Origin: an uncultured Schlesneria sp.
GTDB lineage: Bacteria > Planctomycetota > Planctomycetia > Planctomycetales > Planctomycetaceae
DNA: 64,000 nt
Direction: 5' to 3'
Assembly: GCA_903871875.1 (NCBI GenBank)
Contig: CAIQIR010000093.1
Span: 1-64,000 of the forward strand
Position numbers and translations under genes: made by a program. Under the pieces are notes generated by a model, which saw only the letters and a program-made list of their open reading frames with translations, searched no databases and was not told where the DNA came from. Shown one piece after another: positions 10,137 to 18,588 of this stretch. Each line of letters starts with the position of its first letter. The stretch's first letter is position 1.

Positions 10137-10274
10137 GTGCTTTGAGTATCTGCCGGATGAAACAAAAGAAATCGCTATTTATGAGCCGTATCCCCGCCGC
10201 CGTTTCCGCAGTGTTGTCAAGTTTTACAGCAAAAAAACTTGACCGTTGCTGTTTTCAGGGCGATAATCGGTAGC

Positions 10275-10958
10275 ATGAAAGCCAACAAATTGAAAACTCA
10301 AAATGCGGGAACGACCGCCGGCATGGTTCGCAGGCAAATCGAGGCCAGCGGCGAGCGTGTCTGGCGGTTGGTTGATTTCCATGGCATGCCGTTTATGGCA
10401 GTGGCCCAGACGCTCTCGCGTATGGCAAAGAAGGGGATAATCCAACGGCTCGGTAAGGGGTTGTATTATCGACCGCGCGAAACGGCCTTTGGTCTCAGCA
10501 AGCCCAACACCACACAGATGCGATCGCTACCGGTTTACGGGCGGCACATTTTCCCTGCAGGCATTGCGGCGGCAAATTTGCTCGGCTTCACCACACAGAA
10601 CGCGGCGACAGTGGAAGTTGCGACTGACGGTTCGAGTCTGCCTCGACAGATCGTCGGTCAAGAAACCGTAATCCATACCAGGCGCCCCGAGGCCTGGCGG
10701 GTGCTATCCGAGTCGGACGCCGCACTGCTTGACTTTCTCCGGAATCGGGGTGAGTTGAGTGAACTGTCTCCTGAGAAAACCGTCCAGAGACTACTCGATT
10801 ACTTCTGTGAGCCGGGCCGCTTCAATCGCTTATTCAAGGTTTCGGCCGGAACGATCGCTTTGAGTACCGACAGAATTTTGCAGGAACTGGTGACGTGCGC
10901 AATCGTGTCTTCGTCGAAGCCGGATCAGCCAGCGGCAGAGAGCCAACGGAGCGTGTGA
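10275..10958 (+). CDS. AbiEi-like antitoxin/regulator (DUF6088 family), C-terminus altered
   Basis: In AbiE type IV toxin-antitoxin systems this partner represses its own promoter and neutralises the nucleotidyltransferase toxin. Residues 20-65 form a winged-helix region (MVRRQIE...AVAQTLSRMAKKGIIQRLGKGLYYRP), typical of the DUF6088/AbiEi N-terminus. The following IAAANLLGFTTQ...DGSSLPRQIVGQETV block and the RLLDYFCEPGRFNRLFKVSA segment also match the family. After about residue 192 the family resemblance stops and an unrelated tail runs to the stop. This is where the DNA passes into a toxin-gene fragment in another frame. I read this as a deletion that removed the true end of the antitoxin and the start of the toxin. 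Start chosen at the ATG 10275; no strong ribosome binding site. Confidence 0.75.
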   Translation: MKANKLKTQNAGTTAGMVRRQIEASGERVWRLVDFHGMPFMAVAQTLSRMAKKGIIQRLGKGLYYRPRETAFGLSKPNTTQMRSLPVYGRHIFPAGIAAANLLGFTTQNAATVEVATDGSSLPRQIVGQETVIHTRRPEAWRVLSESDAALLDFLRNRGELSELSPEKTVQRLLDYFCEPGRFNRLFKVSAGTIALSTDRILQELVTCAIVSSSKPDQPAAESQRSV

Positions 10959-11441
10959 AAATTCAGTCTTATGTGGGCCAGTTTCTCGGACAGACTGGAA
11001 TAAGTCTCGGGGCAGACGACGAAGTTGCATTTGAAATGCGGCTGCTGCATTTTCGGCGGACGTTCGTGGAAAAAATGTTCGCGATTCACGGAAAAGTCGA
11101 GGCGTTCAAAAAAACGGGCCGGCCGATCGGAGGGTACGCCCGACATTTTTACGACCTGTACTGTCTTTCGGATCGTCCAGAAGTTCTGGCGATGCTTCAA
11201 TCTGGCGAGTACGACAACATCAAAGCAGATTACGACCGGATCAGTACTGAGTTCTTTCACAAGAGCTATGTACCGCCGCCCGATATGACGTTCTCCAAGA
11301 GTGATGCGTTTCCCGTCACCTGATCTGTCGGTCGCATTGGCGAGAGAATTTGAGTCTCAATGCAGAGTTCTTTGCTTCGGGGAATTCCCGACGTGGGAGG
11401 AATTTCAGAGACGCATCGCCGCGCTTCGGGCGATGCTGTGA
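10850..11441 (+). pseudogene. AbiEii-type nucleotidyltransferase toxin remnant, 5' deletion plus frameshift
   Basis: AbiEii toxins are nucleotidyltransferases of about 280-300 residues. Only the central and C-terminal parts remain here: the NRVFVEAGSASGREP segment, LLHFRRTFVEKMFAIHG and GGYARHFYDLYCLSD, all typical of the family after the catalytic domain. The N-terminal part, with the GS...DxD active site, is absent. The open frame stops at 11323 soon after MTFSKSDAFP. The next frame continues with family-like sequence (CRVLCFGEFPTWEEF) to a stop at 11439-11441, so one extra base (or two lost) near 11310-11315 has broken the gene. The GTG at 10895 is unlikely to be a real start. The left boundary is approximate. 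The toxin is almost certainly inactive. Confidence 0.75.
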
Positions 11442-11893
11442 GGGTGTCCGACGTCTTTGACCTTCGCCATCAGGAGATCGTGGTGGCCCCAGGGAATGGA
11501 CCAAAGCAGGGAATCGGCATTCCATTCCGATTTCGCCACAAGCTGTGGCACTTCTTCGGACGTTGCCAATTTCGCCACAGCTTGTGGCGAAAAGTCCGCA
11601 GGACGCGGGTACGCCCGGTAGAAGGCGACCATCCGGTCAATGTTTCGCTCTGAAAATCCTTTGATTTCAGGCAGTTCATTTTGCAATTCATGGGACAGTC
11701 GGGGAATGATCGCTGCGCCCCAGCCCTGTTGAGATTGCCGAGCGGCGAGCACTTGGCCGACGTCCCAATAAAGTCGAACTAATTCGGCGTTTACAGCCAA
11801 GACTGCCCGCGTTTGGGATCGTTGAATACGAGACTTGATTTCCTTCAAGAGTTCGGGAAAGTCGGTAGGCACGCGGAGATCTGTGTTACTCAT
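11405..11893 (-). pseudogene. Truncated DUF1016 N-terminal domain protein (PDDEXK nuclease family)
   Basis: The full-length family (YhcG-like) is about 340-370 residues: an N-terminal DUF1016_N domain and a C-terminal PDDEXK nuclease domain. Here only the N-terminal domain is present: FPELLKEIKSRIQRSQTRA, NAELVRLYWDVGQVLAARQ, IKGFSERNIDRMVAFYRAYP and LLWSIPWGHHDLLMAKVKD. Family similarity ends at KVKD, near 11452. The last residues to the stop at 11405 are read antisense to the end of the AbiEii remnant. GGAGG five nt before the ATG at 11893 is intact, so an N-terminal fragment could still be made. No piece of the nuclease domain is visible nearby. Confidence 0.75.
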
Positions 11894-12426
11894 CCGCACC
11901 TCCAGTGTAGAGTAAACAATGCTTCACTGAAGGTCTCCTGCGGAAATCGAAGCGACGATCATTGGCTGGTTCATACGTTCAGTCTCGCCCGTATTTTAAT
12001 GCAGATGATTCGTCTTCCCGGATAACATCCAGGCAAGTCGAAGTCAACAATGGTGAACGGATAGCCCTCCTACACACTTAGCTCCAGATCATCTGGCATG
12101 CAGTTGTTGAATTGTCCCAGCGGAAATCAGGGGCGTTGTCCCGCGATTCGCCTCGAGTCCAAATGCCGGAGCTTACCTCTCCGCTTCGGGAAGCGGAAAT
12201 TCTGATTTACCTGTTAATCGCGAAAAGTGGCTGCGGTTCGTTCTGGGCAGGACCTTTTTTTGTCTTGGTCGAAGCCTTTTGCGTCGGGAAATGGGTGCAA
12301 GAAGTTTCCGCCGGGGAATTCTCGACAAACTGCCACGATGGTTGATGGCGGTCTCGGGTTGGATGCCTGGTCCTGCTGACCACTTCATTTAATGACTGAC
12401 CACCTGGCTAAGGAGGCTTTTTGCTC
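11894..12426. other. Intergenic stretch between DUF1016 remnant and sigma factor
   Basis: No credible gene is seen. A short inverted repeat CCAGAT-C-ATCTGG lies at 12084-12096. The ribosome binding site AGGAGG of the sigma factor is at 12411-12416. Promoters for both divergent genes must lie here, but I could not place one with confidence. Confidence 0.5.
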
Positions 12427-13425
12427 ATGATTTCTCTTTCGTGTGGAGCGGGGACTCGCGACTGTCGTCGTTCGCAAAGCGTTGCGTCGCATTTGTCCAA
12501 CGAGGGGACGTCTGGTTCGCACGGGTCGGCGAAACTGATCGAACAGACTCGACAATTGATGGAACGAACGATCGAATTCGTCGCGGATCCCGATTTCGAA
12601 TGCGCGGGTGCGGTCAAGCGGATTCAAGCTCTGCGTCCTGCGTCGCTGGACACTCCGCCCGAACGGACGCCCTCCGAACCGGGGCGAGCCTTTGTCTCGG
12701 GACTGGTCCAGGCCCCGCTGCTGACCCCGGAAGAGGAGCGGTACTTATTCCACTGGATGAATTTTTTGAAAGCGCGGGCCGAACGCAATCGGCGGCGACT
12801 GGATCTGGGGCGGCCGGTTCGATCGTTGGTCGATCGGATCGCGGCCGATCTGGACGAGGCGAACCGGGTGCGGAATCAGATCATTGAGGGAAACCTGCGG
12901 CTGATCGTGGCGATCGCCCGAAAGCTGACCGATTCCGTCGAGCAGATGTCGGAGTTGATCAGCGAAGGGATGATGCCACTGATGCGGTCGGTCGAGTTAT
13001 TCGATATCCGGCTGGGAAACCGTTTCAGCACCTATGCCACGTGGGCGGTGCGAAATCAGATGCTGCGGCATTTGAAACGGGCTCGGCTGCATCCGACGTT
13101 GTCGCTGTATGCGGGGCGGTTCCCCGAGGAAGACGCCCCCTCATTGGAGAATCTTCCCGATAAGCGCCCGCCGACAGAACGGGACGAAGTTGATTCGCGG
13201 CGTCACCAAACGATCGTCTGGCGACTGTTGTCGTCGCTCTCCGAGCGAGAACGGTTGGTCGTGACGGCTCGATTTGGACTGGAAGGCCAGCCGCATGGGC
13301 AAAGCCTGGCGATGATTGCCGGACAGATGAATCTGAGTAAAGAACGTGTGCGGCAGATCGTCTTGGATTCGCTGTCGAAGTTGCGGGCCGGGATGACGCC
13401 CGATGAATTGGATCCCATCAGCTAA
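12427..13425 (+). CDS. Sigma-70 family RNA polymerase sigma factor
   Basis: A 333-residue sigma factor. An N-terminal stretch of about 90 residues is poorly conserved. A region 1.2-like segment (LLTPEEERYLFHWMNFLKAR) follows, then region 2 with NLRLIVAIARKLTD, ELISEGMMPLMRSVELFD and FSTYATWAVRNQM (core binding and -10 recognition). Region 4 is at about residues 265-325, with LSERERLVVTARFGL and a helix-turn-helix ending LSKERVRQIVLDSLSKL. Region 3 is reduced. This is nearer to the RpoD/RpoS class than to ECF factors, but the -10 helix is divergent, so it is probably an alternative factor. AGGAGG precedes it; the TTG at 12421 is another possible start. The next gene, on the other strand, is csrA. 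Confidence 0.9.
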   Translation: MISLSCGAGTRDCRRSQSVASHLSNEGTSGSHGSAKLIEQTRQLMERTIEFVADPDFECAGAVKRIQALRPASLDTPPERTPSEPGRAFVSGLVQAPLLTPEEERYLFHWMNFLKARAERNRRRLDLGRPVRSLVDRIAADLDEANRVRNQIIEGNLRLIVAIARKLTDSVEQMSELISEGMMPLMRSVELFDIRLGNRFSTYATWAVRNQMLRHLKRARLHPTLSLYAGRFPEEDAPSLENLPDKRPPTERDEVDSRRHQTIVWRLLSSLSERERLVVTARFGLEGQPHGQSLAMIAGQMNLSKERVRQIVLDSLSKLRAGMTPDELDPIS

Positions 13426-13462
13426 GCAGACCGCCGGTTGGCCGGTGTGCTGCTGCGACCGA

Positions 13463-13783
13463 TCAGGAGATGGCTCCCACGCACATCATCATGTCTTCGA
13501 CTTCAACCGCATGTTCCTCGCACAGATCGAAGTAACACTCGTCCTCCGAGAGTGACTCTGAGGTGCTTTCGATTTCTCGTTGCAGGCCGGCGTGTCCGTG
13601 ATCCGCTCCGACAGCGACCGCGGGGGCGGTGGCGAATTCGGTCAGTTCGGCTCGCAGAACGCGGACATGCGCTGGGGCTTCGATGCCCAGCTTGACCTTC
13701 CCTTTGCCGGTCTGAATCACCTTGATCACGATGTCATCACCAATCTTGATCGATTCCGCAAGTTTCCGAGTGAGTACCAGCAT
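13463..13783 (-). CDS. csrA: Carbon storage regulator CsrA with acidic C-terminal extension
   Basis: CsrA binds GGA motifs in mRNA leaders and controls translation. Residues 1-50 are a canonical core: MLVLTRKLAESIKIGDDIVI, KVKLGIEAPAHVRVLRAEL, with the key arginine of the RNA-binding face in VRVLRAEL. The protein continues to 106 residues, whereas most CsrA proteins have 60-75. The extra half is rich in Asp, Glu, Ser and Cys and ends in MMMCVGAIS. The ATG at 13783 has AAGGA 8 nt before it; a GTG six nt earlier is possible. It is convergent with the sigma factor, 37 bp apart. Confidence 0.93.
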   Translation of the reverse strand: MLVLTRKLAESIKIGDDIVIKVIQTGKGKVKLGIEAPAHVRVLRAELTEFATAPAVAVGADHGHAGLQREIESTSESLSEDECYFDLCEEHAVEVEDMMMCVGAIS

Positions 13784-14371
13784 GGTCACAATCCTTTTTT
13801 GTTGAAACGAATCTGATCTCAGATTCAGCGGGGCAACTGTGTCAGGTGGTCGACAGTGACCGTCCCGACAACGAAAGGGGCTATACGCAAGCCCGATGCC
13901 AGATCGTGAAGCGACGCCGTTGATTCTTCGCGATTGGTACGCAGATAGCCTGTTTTATAGGGGTTGTCGCGAGGTCGCGGCGATCCGCCAGAAATTCTCC
14001 GCCAACGATGTCAACATCAGTTTTGGAAGAGTTACAACCGCCAGACAAAAGCGGAAGGAAAGGCTTACTGCAGGCCCATCACTTCACGGCGTTTTCTGCC
14101 GGTTCAGTATTGGCGATTGTGGGTGTCGAGACCGTGGTGAGTTCGCTCCACGTGGCCTTGCCCGTAGCCGATCGGCCGCGAATATTGCCAGCGGCGTGAA
14201 GCAGCCGGAAGCCACGGGATTAAGGAGCATCGAGGCGACAACGTTTTATGGCAGGGGACAACGCTTCTGACAGAGTGGAGTCGACTGGCACCGTTTTTTT
14301 CTTCGGAATTGCGGTTCGGTCGTGATCCGCTTTATGATCATTTGTCCATTTCTCCAGCTGCAGGAATTCTG
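13784..14371. other. Intergenic stretch upstream of csrA and of the beta-propeller gene
   Basis: I see no supported gene. A 63-codon frame at 14008-14199 has a hydrophobic middle but no ribosome binding site or recognisable motif. A 124-codon frame at 13896-14270 looks like a chance frame. Promoters of the two divergent genes are expected here. Confidence 0.5.
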
Positions 14372-15655
14372 ATGTCGGGCCCAATTCAGCAATCTCGTGG
14401 CGCGGTGACGCCCGTTGTTCTTCGCCGCACGTTTCTGGCCCAGGCGGCAATTTTGCCGTGGGCGATCAGTCGGTCGTGGACCTGGGCGGCCGAGGGCGCG
14501 TCGGGCGAACAGAAAAATCGCTTCTTCTTTACCTCGCAGGGAAAAACGGCCATTACGAACGCCGACGGCACGGAGCTGAAATACCTCAGCTTCGATGCGC
14601 CGGGACAGGCGACCTGGCAACCCGGCTCCTGCTTCAGTGACGGCCGTCGCGTCGTGGTGCTGAGTATGGAGCCGCGTCGCGATGGTCCGGGCCGGCCTTT
14701 CGAAGAATATTACACTCAGACACCGACTCATCTCTGGCAATACGATCTGCAGACGGGCGCGCTGGATGAAATCTGTCAGCAAGATCGCATCGCGCCGTTC
14801 ACGACGCCGGCCTTATTACTGTCGGACGAACGGTTGCTGATTCAGGTCGTGAAGAACAAAGTCGGACAGATTTTCAGCGTACGTCTCGACGGTAGCGATC
14901 CCAAAGCATTCACCAAAGCGGGAGAAGGGCTGCCTTATGGCCTGAGTCTGAGTCCGGATGGCAAACGAGTGGCATTTCATCTGGCGTCTCCCAAGGGTTA
15001 TCAGGTTTGGACCAGCGACCTGGAAGGCGGCGATCGGATTCAGGTGGCCGCTCAGCCTGGGCATCTGTACTTCGGCACGCAATGGTCGCCGGACGGCCGC
15101 TGGGTGCTGTATGTCGATTGTCTGCACCAGAACGATCCGGGGCACGATTGGGCCGATGTTTGCGTCGGTCGACCCGACGGATCCGAACACCGCGTGTTGA
15201 CGACGGGACAATCAATGTGGTTTGCGGCGACCTATGGCGGTCCGAAGACGCGTGGCAGCGGTTCGAATGTGCCGAGTTGGACACGTGATGGCCGGATTCT
15301 GTTTCCGCAGCGGACCAAGGATGCCAAAGTCGCTTGGGAATACCGCGTCGGACAGCCGGATCTGGATCACTTCAATCGCGACTTCAAACCTGAACTGGCC
15401 AAAGGGGGCGTACAGATCTGCCGCCTGGATCCCGATCGCGGCTCGATCGAGCCGGTCACTCCGCAACAGGACGGGGTGTGGGATTTCCGAGCTTCACAAT
15501 CGACTGACGGTCAGCAGATTGCCTTCTGCCGCGCGGCGACGGGGGAACCGGCGGCCATTTGGGTGATGGACAGTGACGGTCAGAACGCCCGACTGATCAC
15601 GCGCGGTATCGATGATCTCGGGGCCGATCATCCGCGTTGGATTCCGTCGCACTAG
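14372..15655 (+). CDS. Exported TolB-like/WD40-like beta-propeller protein
   Basis: A 427-residue protein with a twin-arginine-like leader (VLRRTFLAQAAILPWAISRS, residues 16-35). TolB-type propeller blades follow, recognised from repeats such as GLSLSPDGKRVAFHL, GTQWSPDGRWVLYVD, VPSWTRDGRILFP and AIWVMDSDGQNARLITRG. It probably folds as a six- or seven-bladed propeller outside the cytoplasm and binds a partner or oligosaccharide. No catalytic residues are evident. AGGA six nt before the ATG at 14372 fixes the start; upstream in-frame ATG codons lack one. Confidence 0.8.
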   Translation: MSGPIQQSRGAVTPVVLRRTFLAQAAILPWAISRSWTWAAEGASGEQKNRFFFTSQGKTAITNADGTELKYLSFDAPGQATWQPGSCFSDGRRVVVLSMEPRRDGPGRPFEEYYTQTPTHLWQYDLQTGALDEICQQDRIAPFTTPALLLSDERLLIQVVKNKVGQIFSVRLDGSDPKAFTKAGEGLPYGLSLSPDGKRVAFHLASPKGYQVWTSDLEGGDRIQVAAQPGHLYFGTQWSPDGRWVLYVDCLHQNDPGHDWADVCVGRPDGSEHRVLTTGQSMWFAATYGGPKTRGSGSNVPSWTRDGRILFPQRTKDAKVAWEYRVGQPDLDHFNRDFKPELAKGGVQICRLDPDRGSIEPVTPQQDGVWDFRASQSTDGQQIAFCRAATGEPAAIWVMDSDGQNARLITRGIDDLGADHPRWIPSH

Positions 15656-15892
15656 CCGCGTCCGCCGGTGATGCGAATTGAATTCGATCGTTCGATAACA
15701 TCAGTTTTTCCCGCCGTGATTCCCACGGCATTTGATTCGTTCAAACAGTACAAGTCGTTGATCGACGGGATTATGGTCAAAAAATAATCCGGTCCGTTCC
15801 CATAAATCTCGTCGAAAGATCACGTCGCCCAAAAGTCGACGGTTTGTTGTTGCGCGTAGAGTGACCGTTCATCCTGTTCAGGAACCACTCGA
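15656..15892. promoter_or_regulatory. Upstream region of zinc-ribbon/sulfatase pair with inverted repeat
   Basis: A 7-bp perfect inverted repeat GGATTAT/ATAATCC with a 9-nt AT-rich spacer lies at 15768-15790, about 100 bp before the zinc-ribbon gene. It could be an operator for the two-gene unit. No -10/-35 pair could be assigned with confidence. Confidence 0.3.
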
Positions 15893-16981
15893 ATGACAAT
15901 TCAGTTTGACTGCAAAGATTGCGGAAAATCGCTGAGGGTCAAAGATGAAAAAGCGGGCCGCAAGACGCGGTGTCCGGCTTGCAACGCGGTGATGACGATC
16001 CCCGAGTTGGATGCGGACGACGAAGGGCTGGGGGATGACCTGCTCGACGAACGTCCCACACCGGCCAAAAAGCGTTCGACCAGTTCGACCAATGTGCGAC
16101 AGTCCAGTCGTTCCGAGGAGGGCGACGGTACTGATCCGTGGCCGGAACGGAAAAAAAAGAAGTCATCAAAACAGGACACGCCGATTGCCGAGGAAGGTGG
16201 GATTCCCGCCTGGGCGGTTGTCGTCGGCTGCTGCGCGCTGGCGGTGTTGTCGATCGGAGTGGGAGGTGTCTTGGGCATGAACTTTGGTTACGGAGCTCGC
16301 TCGAAGACGGCGGTGGCCGAATCGAGTGAGGCCGGAGGTGGCGAGGGCGCGGCCGCTGCGGACAAGGCGCCCGCCGCTAAGCAGGGTCCGCAATTCGTTT
16401 CCACGGAGACGGTCAGCGACATTGGCAAATTCAAGATGAAGTGGGAGATGCCTCCCAAATGGACTCAGGAAAGTGAATTGGAAGATGGCGTCTGGCCGTG
16501 GTTTCATATGAAGGGGCAGGGCCAGGAAATTCGACTCGCGTCGAATCGGTCGCTGACCGAGACGGCAACCACGATGACCTCGATTGGGGGATTTAAGGAC
16601 CGTCTAATGACGGCGCATTCGATCCGCGTCGCCAAGCTGGAGGCGGAGTACACCGACTACGTCGAAACCAAGCCCCAGTTCTACCAGGGGAAGAAATGCC
16701 TGGTGGTCTGGTCGGACTATGAATACAAAGGCGTCTTCAGCAAGGGTTATGGGATTCGCTGTACAATTCCCGGGGCTCGACTGCCCTGTTCGCTGAAAAT
16801 GGAATGCAGTCAATCGGCTCGCGACAAGTGGCGGCCAATCATTCAGTATGTTGCAGGAACGGTGAGTTTCGAAAGCATCAAAAAGAAAAAGCCAGATGAC
16901 AAAGGCGTTCCTGCGGTGGATGGTGCGCCGGCGGACGATGACGCAGCCATGGCGGACGAGGGAGAAGACGAACCACAATGA
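15893..16981 (+). CDS. Zinc-ribbon, single-pass membrane protein
   Basis: An N-terminal zinc ribbon (residues 7-34) has two CxxC pairs: FDCKDCGKSLRV and TRCPACNAVMTIPE, the planctomycete type seen in many signalling proteins. A charged linker of about 75 residues follows, then a transmembrane helix (about 107-130, AWAVVVGCCALAVLSIGVGG). An outer domain (about 165-335) with two Trp-rich strands (KMKWEMPPKWTQESELEDG) follows, and the tail is acidic. The zinc ribbon would be cytoplasmic and the C-terminal part outside. Its stop overlaps the sulfatase start (ATGA), so translation is probably coupled. The C-terminal domain is not recognised. Confidence 0.8.
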   Translation: MTIQFDCKDCGKSLRVKDEKAGRKTRCPACNAVMTIPELDADDEGLGDDLLDERPTPAKKRSTSSTNVRQSSRSEEGDGTDPWPERKKKKSSKQDTPIAEEGGIPAWAVVVGCCALAVLSIGVGGVLGMNFGYGARSKTAVAESSEAGGGEGAAAADKAPAAKQGPQFVSTETVSDIGKFKMKWEMPPKWTQESELEDGVWPWFHMKGQGQEIRLASNRSLTETATTMTSIGGFKDRLMTAHSIRVAKLEAEYTDYVETKPQFYQGKKCLVVWSDYEYKGVFSKGYGIRCTIPGARLPCSLKMECSQSARDKWRPIIQYVAGTVSFESIKKKKPDDKGVPAVDGAPADDDAAMADEGEDEPQ

Positions 16982-18456
16982 GATTTTGTTCATCGCTGTC
17001 CGTGGCATGCGCGACGGGGTTGTGTTGCCTGCTGGCCTGTGTGTCCACCGGCAGCGCCGCGGAGACGAAACCCAAGCCGCCGAATATCATCTTTCTGATT
17101 ACCGACGATCAGGGGTTTGGAGACATCTCGGGCAACGGCAATCCGATTCTCAAAACACCGAATCTGGACCGACTGCGCGCGGAAGGGGTTCGCTTCACCG
17201 ATTTTCAAGTCAGTCCGACCTGTTCTCCCACGCGTTCCGCGTTGATGACGGGCCGGCATGAATTTCGAAACGGCGTCACTCACACCATTTTGGAACGTGA
17301 GCGACTGACGCCCACGGCCACCACTGTGGCGCAGGTTCTCAAAAGTGGCGGATATACCACTGGCATTTTTGGTAAATGGCACCTGGGTGATGAACCGGCC
17401 TATTGGCCGAACAAACGTGGCTTCGACGAAATGTTTATTCACGGGGCGGGCGGGATCGGTCAATCCTATTTTGGCAGCTGTGGAGATGCGCCAGGAAATA
17501 CCTATTTCGATCCGATGATCCTGCACAACGGGACGTTCGAAAAGACGAAGGGTTATTGCACGGATGTGTTCTTTGGGCAGGCAATGCAATGGATCGAAGC
17601 GGTGAAGGGCACCCGCCCGTTCTACTGCCAGATCGCCACAAACGCACCGCATGGGCCCCTGCAAGTGCGTCCAGAAGATGAACGCCGCTACGCCGACAAG
17701 GTGAAAGATCCCAATGTGGCCAAGTTCTTTGGCATGATCGCCAATATCGATGACAATCTGGGAACACTGCTGGACAAACTGCGGCAGTGGGACATCGAAC
17801 GCGACACGCTGGTGATCTTCATGAACGACAATGGCGGCACGGTGGGTGTGCCGGTGTTCAATGCCGGGATGCGAGGTCAGAAGGGAACTCCCTGGTTGGG
17901 CGGGACGCGGGCATCGTCGTTCTGGCGCTGGCCGGGAACGCTGGTCCCGGCCGACGTCGATCACCTGTGTGCCCATGTCGATTTCTTTCCCACGCTGGCG
18001 GAGATCGCCGGGGTTCCGTTGACCGGGGAAGTGCGTCCGCAGGTGGAAGGGCGCAGTCTGGTCCCGCTGCTGAAGAAGTCCTCGTCGGAATGGGCCGAAC
18101 GATCGCTGTTCACGCACGTCGGACGCTGGCCCAAGGGAGCGAATCCCCAGGAATACAAATACCGACAATGCAGCGTGCGAACGTCGCGCTGGCACTTGGT
18201 CGGTGTCGACCCCGAGGGAAAAAAGGCCTGGCAGTTGTTTGACTTGAAAGCCGATCCCGGCGAAACCACCGACCTGTCGAAGCAAAACCCCCAGGTCGTC
18301 CAGCAAATGGATGTCATGTACGACGCCTGGTGGGACTCGGTTCAGCCACAGCTGGTGAACGAGACGGCTGTCGGTCCCGCGGAGAATTCGTTCAAAACCG
18401 TTTTCGAATCGCAATTTGGCCGTCCGAACGCGGCGGCCGACAAAGCGACTCCGTGA
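16978..18456 (+). CDS. Secreted type I sulfatase (arylsulfatase family)
   Basis: Hydrolyses sulfate esters, probably on polysaccharides, outside the cytoplasm. A leader of about 28 residues is followed by the metal-binding NIIFLITDDQGFGD strand. The formylglycine motif is CSPTR with Cys82 as the residue to be converted, followed by SALMTGRH. HLGDE and TNAPHGPL (family His/Lys region) and the second metal segment IFMNDNGG follow. The C-terminal subdomain ends WQLFDLKADPGETTDL. Length (492) is usual. Activity requires a formylglycine-generating enzyme, not found in this window. Its start overlaps the zinc-ribbon gene. Confidence 0.92.
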   Translation: MRFCSSLSVACATGLCCLLACVSTGSAAETKPKPPNIIFLITDDQGFGDISGNGNPILKTPNLDRLRAEGVRFTDFQVSPTCSPTRSALMTGRHEFRNGVTHTILERERLTPTATTVAQVLKSGGYTTGIFGKWHLGDEPAYWPNKRGFDEMFIHGAGGIGQSYFGSCGDAPGNTYFDPMILHNGTFEKTKGYCTDVFFGQAMQWIEAVKGTRPFYCQIATNAPHGPLQVRPEDERRYADKVKDPNVAKFFGMIANIDDNLGTLLDKLRQWDIERDTLVIFMNDNGGTVGVPVFNAGMRGQKGTPWLGGTRASSFWRWPGTLVPADVDHLCAHVDFFPTLAEIAGVPLTGEVRPQVEGRSLVPLLKKSSSEWAERSLFTHVGRWPKGANPQEYKYRQCSVRTSRWHLVGVDPEGKKAWQLFDLKADPGETTDLSKQNPQVVQQMDVMYDAWWDSVQPQLVNETAVGPAENSFKTVFESQFGRPNAAADKATP

Positions 18457-18588
18457 TCCCAACGGAATTTCTGCGGACCGTTATTCGCGAAGCGGTTGGA
18501 CGACGCTATCTTGGGGCGGTTGCCACCAGCGAACCTGTTGATTGGCCGTACCGGCCAATGACCGTCAGGGATCAGAGGAAGAACTCGT

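Larger units (their letters stand above)
8858..10274. other. 1.4-kb gene-poor stretch with degenerate repeats
   Basis: No frame has a family motif or convincing translation start, although open frames up to 184 codons occur on the minus strand. The stretch holds three related ~30-bp repeats (9020-9310), a tandem GATCAACATT pair (9188-9207), a GCAA-loop hairpin (9333-9350), a repeated TTTTCACGAA motif (9910 and 9942) and a perfect 15-bp inverted repeat (10103-10136). It also carries the upstream regions of the flanking divergent genes. Low gene content next to decayed defence genes suggests an accessory island. Confidence 0.6.

Noticed and set aside
10895-11323. Independent 142-codon gene starting at GTG 10895
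   Set aside because: The translated segment matches only the middle of AbiEii and lacks the catalytic half; better read as a gene remnant.
13896-14270. 124-codon plus-strand frame before the beta-propeller gene
   Set aside because: No ribosome binding site or family motif; likely chance. A 63-codon alternative at 14008 was also too weak.
16990-18462. 490-codon open frame on the minus strand opposite the sulfatase
   Set aside because: It is a mirror frame of a clear sulfatase gene; no family motif, signal or ribosome binding site.
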